Origin: Duganella sp. BuS-21 | GTDB taxonomy: Bacteria; Pseudomonadota; Gammaproteobacteria; Burkholderiales; Burkholderiaceae_D | Direction of reading: 5' to 3' | NCBI GenBank assembly: GCA_041874725.1 | Contig: CP097466.1 | Coordinates: 992,001-1,056,000 of the forward strand | DNA length: 64,000 nt | Shown here: positions 62,232-64,000 of the stretch, in pieces | How positions within the stretch are numbered: the first letter of the stretch is position 1 | How the letters are laid out: each line of letters starts with the position of its first letter | Notes under the pieces: generated by a model | Told to the model about the DNA's origin: nothing | Seen by the model: the letters and a program-made list of their open reading frames with translations, nothing else | The model's database searches: none | Position numbers and translations under genes: made by a program

Positions 62232-64000
62232 TCGAACGCCCAGTTGTAGAGGATGTCGAGCGCGTTGTTGGTGCCGGTCTGGAATTGCAGGGTGATGCGC
62301 GGATTGAGCTTGTATTTGAGCTTGACCAGGCTGGTGGCGGTGCCGGCACCCTGTTCGAAACTCAGGTAGGCGCGCGACGAGATGCGCTTGCCGACCGTGA
62401 CCACGGTGTTCTGCAAGCCGGTGGCCGCACCGGCGGTCGAGCTGCCGGCCGCCTGTCCCACGCCCAATTCATCGACGCCCAGCGCGTTGGCCAGCTTGCC
62501 CTGGCCGGCGCCGCCGAACAGCGCGCCGGCGGCGGTGCCGAGCAAGGCCATGTCGTTGCCGGCCGTGTTCTCGATGCCGTGGCCCAGCACCAGCCAGGCC
62601 AGCTTGTCGCTGTCGGAGACGGCCGGCGTCGACACCAGCTTGGCCTGCGGCGCCAGCGCCGTGCCGCGTACTTCCACGCCTGCTTCCACATTGGTCTCGC
62701 TGAGCGCCTCGCCTTCGGGACGGCGGCGCACGGCCAGGATGTTCAGGCCCGGATTGTCGTAGGCGCCGGTGAAGTTGATGACGCCGCGTTCGATCGCCAG
62801 CTTCTGGCCATAGGCCGCGTAGGTGCCGCTGACCACGCGGATGCTGCCGTTGACGCGCGGCGGTCGGCGGTCGGCGACGCGGATGCGCAGCGTGCCGGCC
62901 AGTTCCGCCTCCAGCCCTTTGCCTTTGAGCGTGAAGTTATCGCCGAGGTCCGCCTCGACGTCGATATTCAGCGGCATGCCTTGCGCCGTCTTGACCGGCG
63001 CCTTGCCCTTGCCGACGATGACCACGTCGTCGCTCAGGGTCGGCGTGTCGGCGCCGGCCAGTTCGATGTTGGCGCGGTCGGCGCGGAATTTGCCGTCCAG
63101 CTGGAAGTGCTTGGCGTCGCGCGTCAGGCTGCTGGTGCCGCTGATGACCAGGATGCGGTCGGGGCGCGACAGCATCTCCAGCTTGTCGGCGCTGAGCTTG
63201 AGCTGCATGGTCGCCTCGTTGGCGGCGTAGCGTATCCAGCCATCGGCCTGGGCGCGGCCCTGGGCGCCGTCGAAGGCCAGTTTTTGCAGTTGCAGCTGGT
63301 CGCCGGTCAGGTGGGCTTGCAGCTGGCCGTTACGCAGCTTGATGCCCTGATCCAGCCAGTTGACGCTCAGCTTGTCGCCGCTGATGTCGCCGTTCAGTTG
63401 CGGCGCGCCGATGGTGCCGGTGCCGCCGACGGCCATCTTCAGCGTGCCGTCGATTTCCAGGCCCGGTTGACCAGCCAGCGGCGCCAGCCAGGCCAGGGAG
63501 CCCATGTTGGCGCTGCCGGTGAAGTGGAAGGCGCTGTCGTCGGCCAGGCGGCCGTCGATCAGTTGCGCGCTGCCGTCTAGTTTGGCCTGGCCGGCGCGGC
63601 TGCCGTCGATGTTGAGCTGAACGCGCAGCGTGCCGTCGGTGACGTCGGCGCGGGCGTCGAGCGTGCGCAGGCCGAGCGCCTGCGGCAGGTCGGCGCCGAT
63701 GATGGTGAGGTCGCCCTGTTCGCGGTAGACGTGGACCATGCCGGCCAGCGTGCGGGTGGCCGCTTGCAGGTTCAGGCCCCATTCGGCGCCGATGGTCATG
63801 TTGCTGCGCACGTTGTCGCGCCAGGCTTCGGAGAGCTGGGCGAGGTAGTTGGCCGGCACGCCGGCGGCTTGGCCTTTGCTGCGCCAGGCGGCGCCGGATT
63901 TTTCCAGGTAGTCGATGCGCACGGAGCCCGATGGCAGCTGGATGGTGGCGGCGCCCAGCGCGATCTGCTCGGGCTTGAGCAGGCCGGCGACGCCGCTGTC
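62228..64000 (-). CDS. tamB: Translocation/assembly protein TamB, C-terminal part (cut by window edge)
   Basis: 591 codons are visible, open through the edge of the window; the true start lies beyond 64000. The beta-taco repeats (LDGSAQLIDGRLADDSAFHF; VEADLGDNFTLKGKGLEAEL; GVINFTGAYDNPGLNILAVR) and the C-terminal DUF490 motif RAYLSFEQGAGTATSLVKLK then YKLNPRITLQFQTGTNNALD are characteristic. TamB is an inner-membrane-anchored periplasmic bridge that works with TamA in outer-membrane protein and lipid transport. The protein seen is the periplasmic C-terminal third to half. Confidence 0.93.
   Translation of the reverse strand, partial: DSGVAGLLKPEQIALGAATIQLPSGSVRIDYLEKSGAAWRSKGQAAGVPANYLAQLSEAWRDNVRSNMTIGAEWGLNLQAATRTLAGMVHVYREQGDLTIIGADLPQALGLRTLDARADVTDGTLRVQLNIDGSRAGQAKLDGSAQLIDGRLADDSAFHFTGSANMGSLAWLAPLAGQPGLEIDGTLKMAVGGTGTIGAPQLNGDISGDKLSVNWLDQGIKLRNGQLQAHLTGDQLQLQKLAFDGAQGRAQADGWIRYAANEATMQLKLSADKLEMLSRPDRILVISGTSSLTRDAKHFQLDGKFRADRANIELAGADTPTLSDDVVIVGKGKAPVKTAQGMPLNIDVEADLGDNFTLKGKGLEAELAGTLRIRVADRRPPRVNGSIRVVSGTYAAYGQKLAIERGVINFTGAYDNPGLNILAVRRRPEGEALSETNVEAGVEVRGTALAPQAKLVSTPAVSDSDKLAWLVLGHGIENTAGNDMALLGTAAGALFGGAGQGKLANALGVDELGVGQAAGSSTAGAATGLQNTVVTVGKRISSRAYLSFEQGAGTATSLVKLKYKLNPRITLQFQTGTNNALDILYNWAFD

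Overview
The window is high-GC chromosomal DNA from a betaproteobacterium, most probably an Oxalobacteraceae member of the Duganella/Massilia/Janthinobacterium type. This rests on gene content: a PhaM-type PHA granule regulator, the order fmdB-DUF502-aspS-nudB, ubiE with ubiJ-ubiB, DUF3108 envelope proteins, a Csu-like (spore coat U) pilus locus and TamB. Assignments come from reading the translated proteins; no database search was run. I saw no rRNA, tRNA, CRISPR array, prophage or complete insertion sequence.

Layout. 1-5120: a truncated LacI-type regulator divergent from a TonB receptor, flavin monooxygenase and alpha/beta hydrolase cluster, with a palindromic operator between. 5121-5853: AT-richer gene-poor DNA with a MITE-like element. 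5854-10474: ubiquinone genes (ubiE, ubiJ, ubiB) plus a Tim44-like protein and a small methyltransferase. 10478-17438: two small secreted proteins, then fmdB-DUF502-aspS-nudB, a DUF4160/DUF2442 pair, an EEP nuclease/phosphatase-like protein, clsB and an S4 RNA-binding protein. 17511-24611: a TetR regulator and four beta-oxidation genes. 24612-25043: a second MITE-like copy sitting inside a terminator hairpin, and a 28-bp perfect palindrome. 25044-33785: a DapA-family enzyme with its GntR regulator, a secreted beta-helix protein, an Ig/DUF3500 lipoprotein with a HupE/UreJ-like membrane protein, a catalase-like protein and a periplasmic binding protein. 33935-36779: a hybrid histidine kinase and a REC-AraC regulator. 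36964-41433: a compact chaperone-usher locus. 41834-50214: an HxlR regulator behind a 10-C tract, a TPR-GAF-GGDEF cyclase, tag, mnmC with a damaged methyltransferase half, and a histidine kinase/REC-TPR pair. 50363-64000: phaM, two DUF3108 proteins, a three-gene SMC-kleisin-KITE operon, two uncharacterised genes, an S9 peptidase, a 37-codon ORF and the 3' part of tamB.

The strongest candidate for a less-described system is the 53414-58370 operon, which reads as a compact MksBEF/MukBEF-like condensin with no adjacent JetD/MksG nuclease. The second is the repeat family: two 133-134-bp elements with matching terminal inverted repeats, each flanked by a 12-bp direct repeat, both in hairpin-forming targets. 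Other points of note are the operator upstream of the TonB receptor cluster, the pilus operon without an obvious major pilin, the MnmC methyltransferase decay, and the poly-C tract before the HxlR gene.
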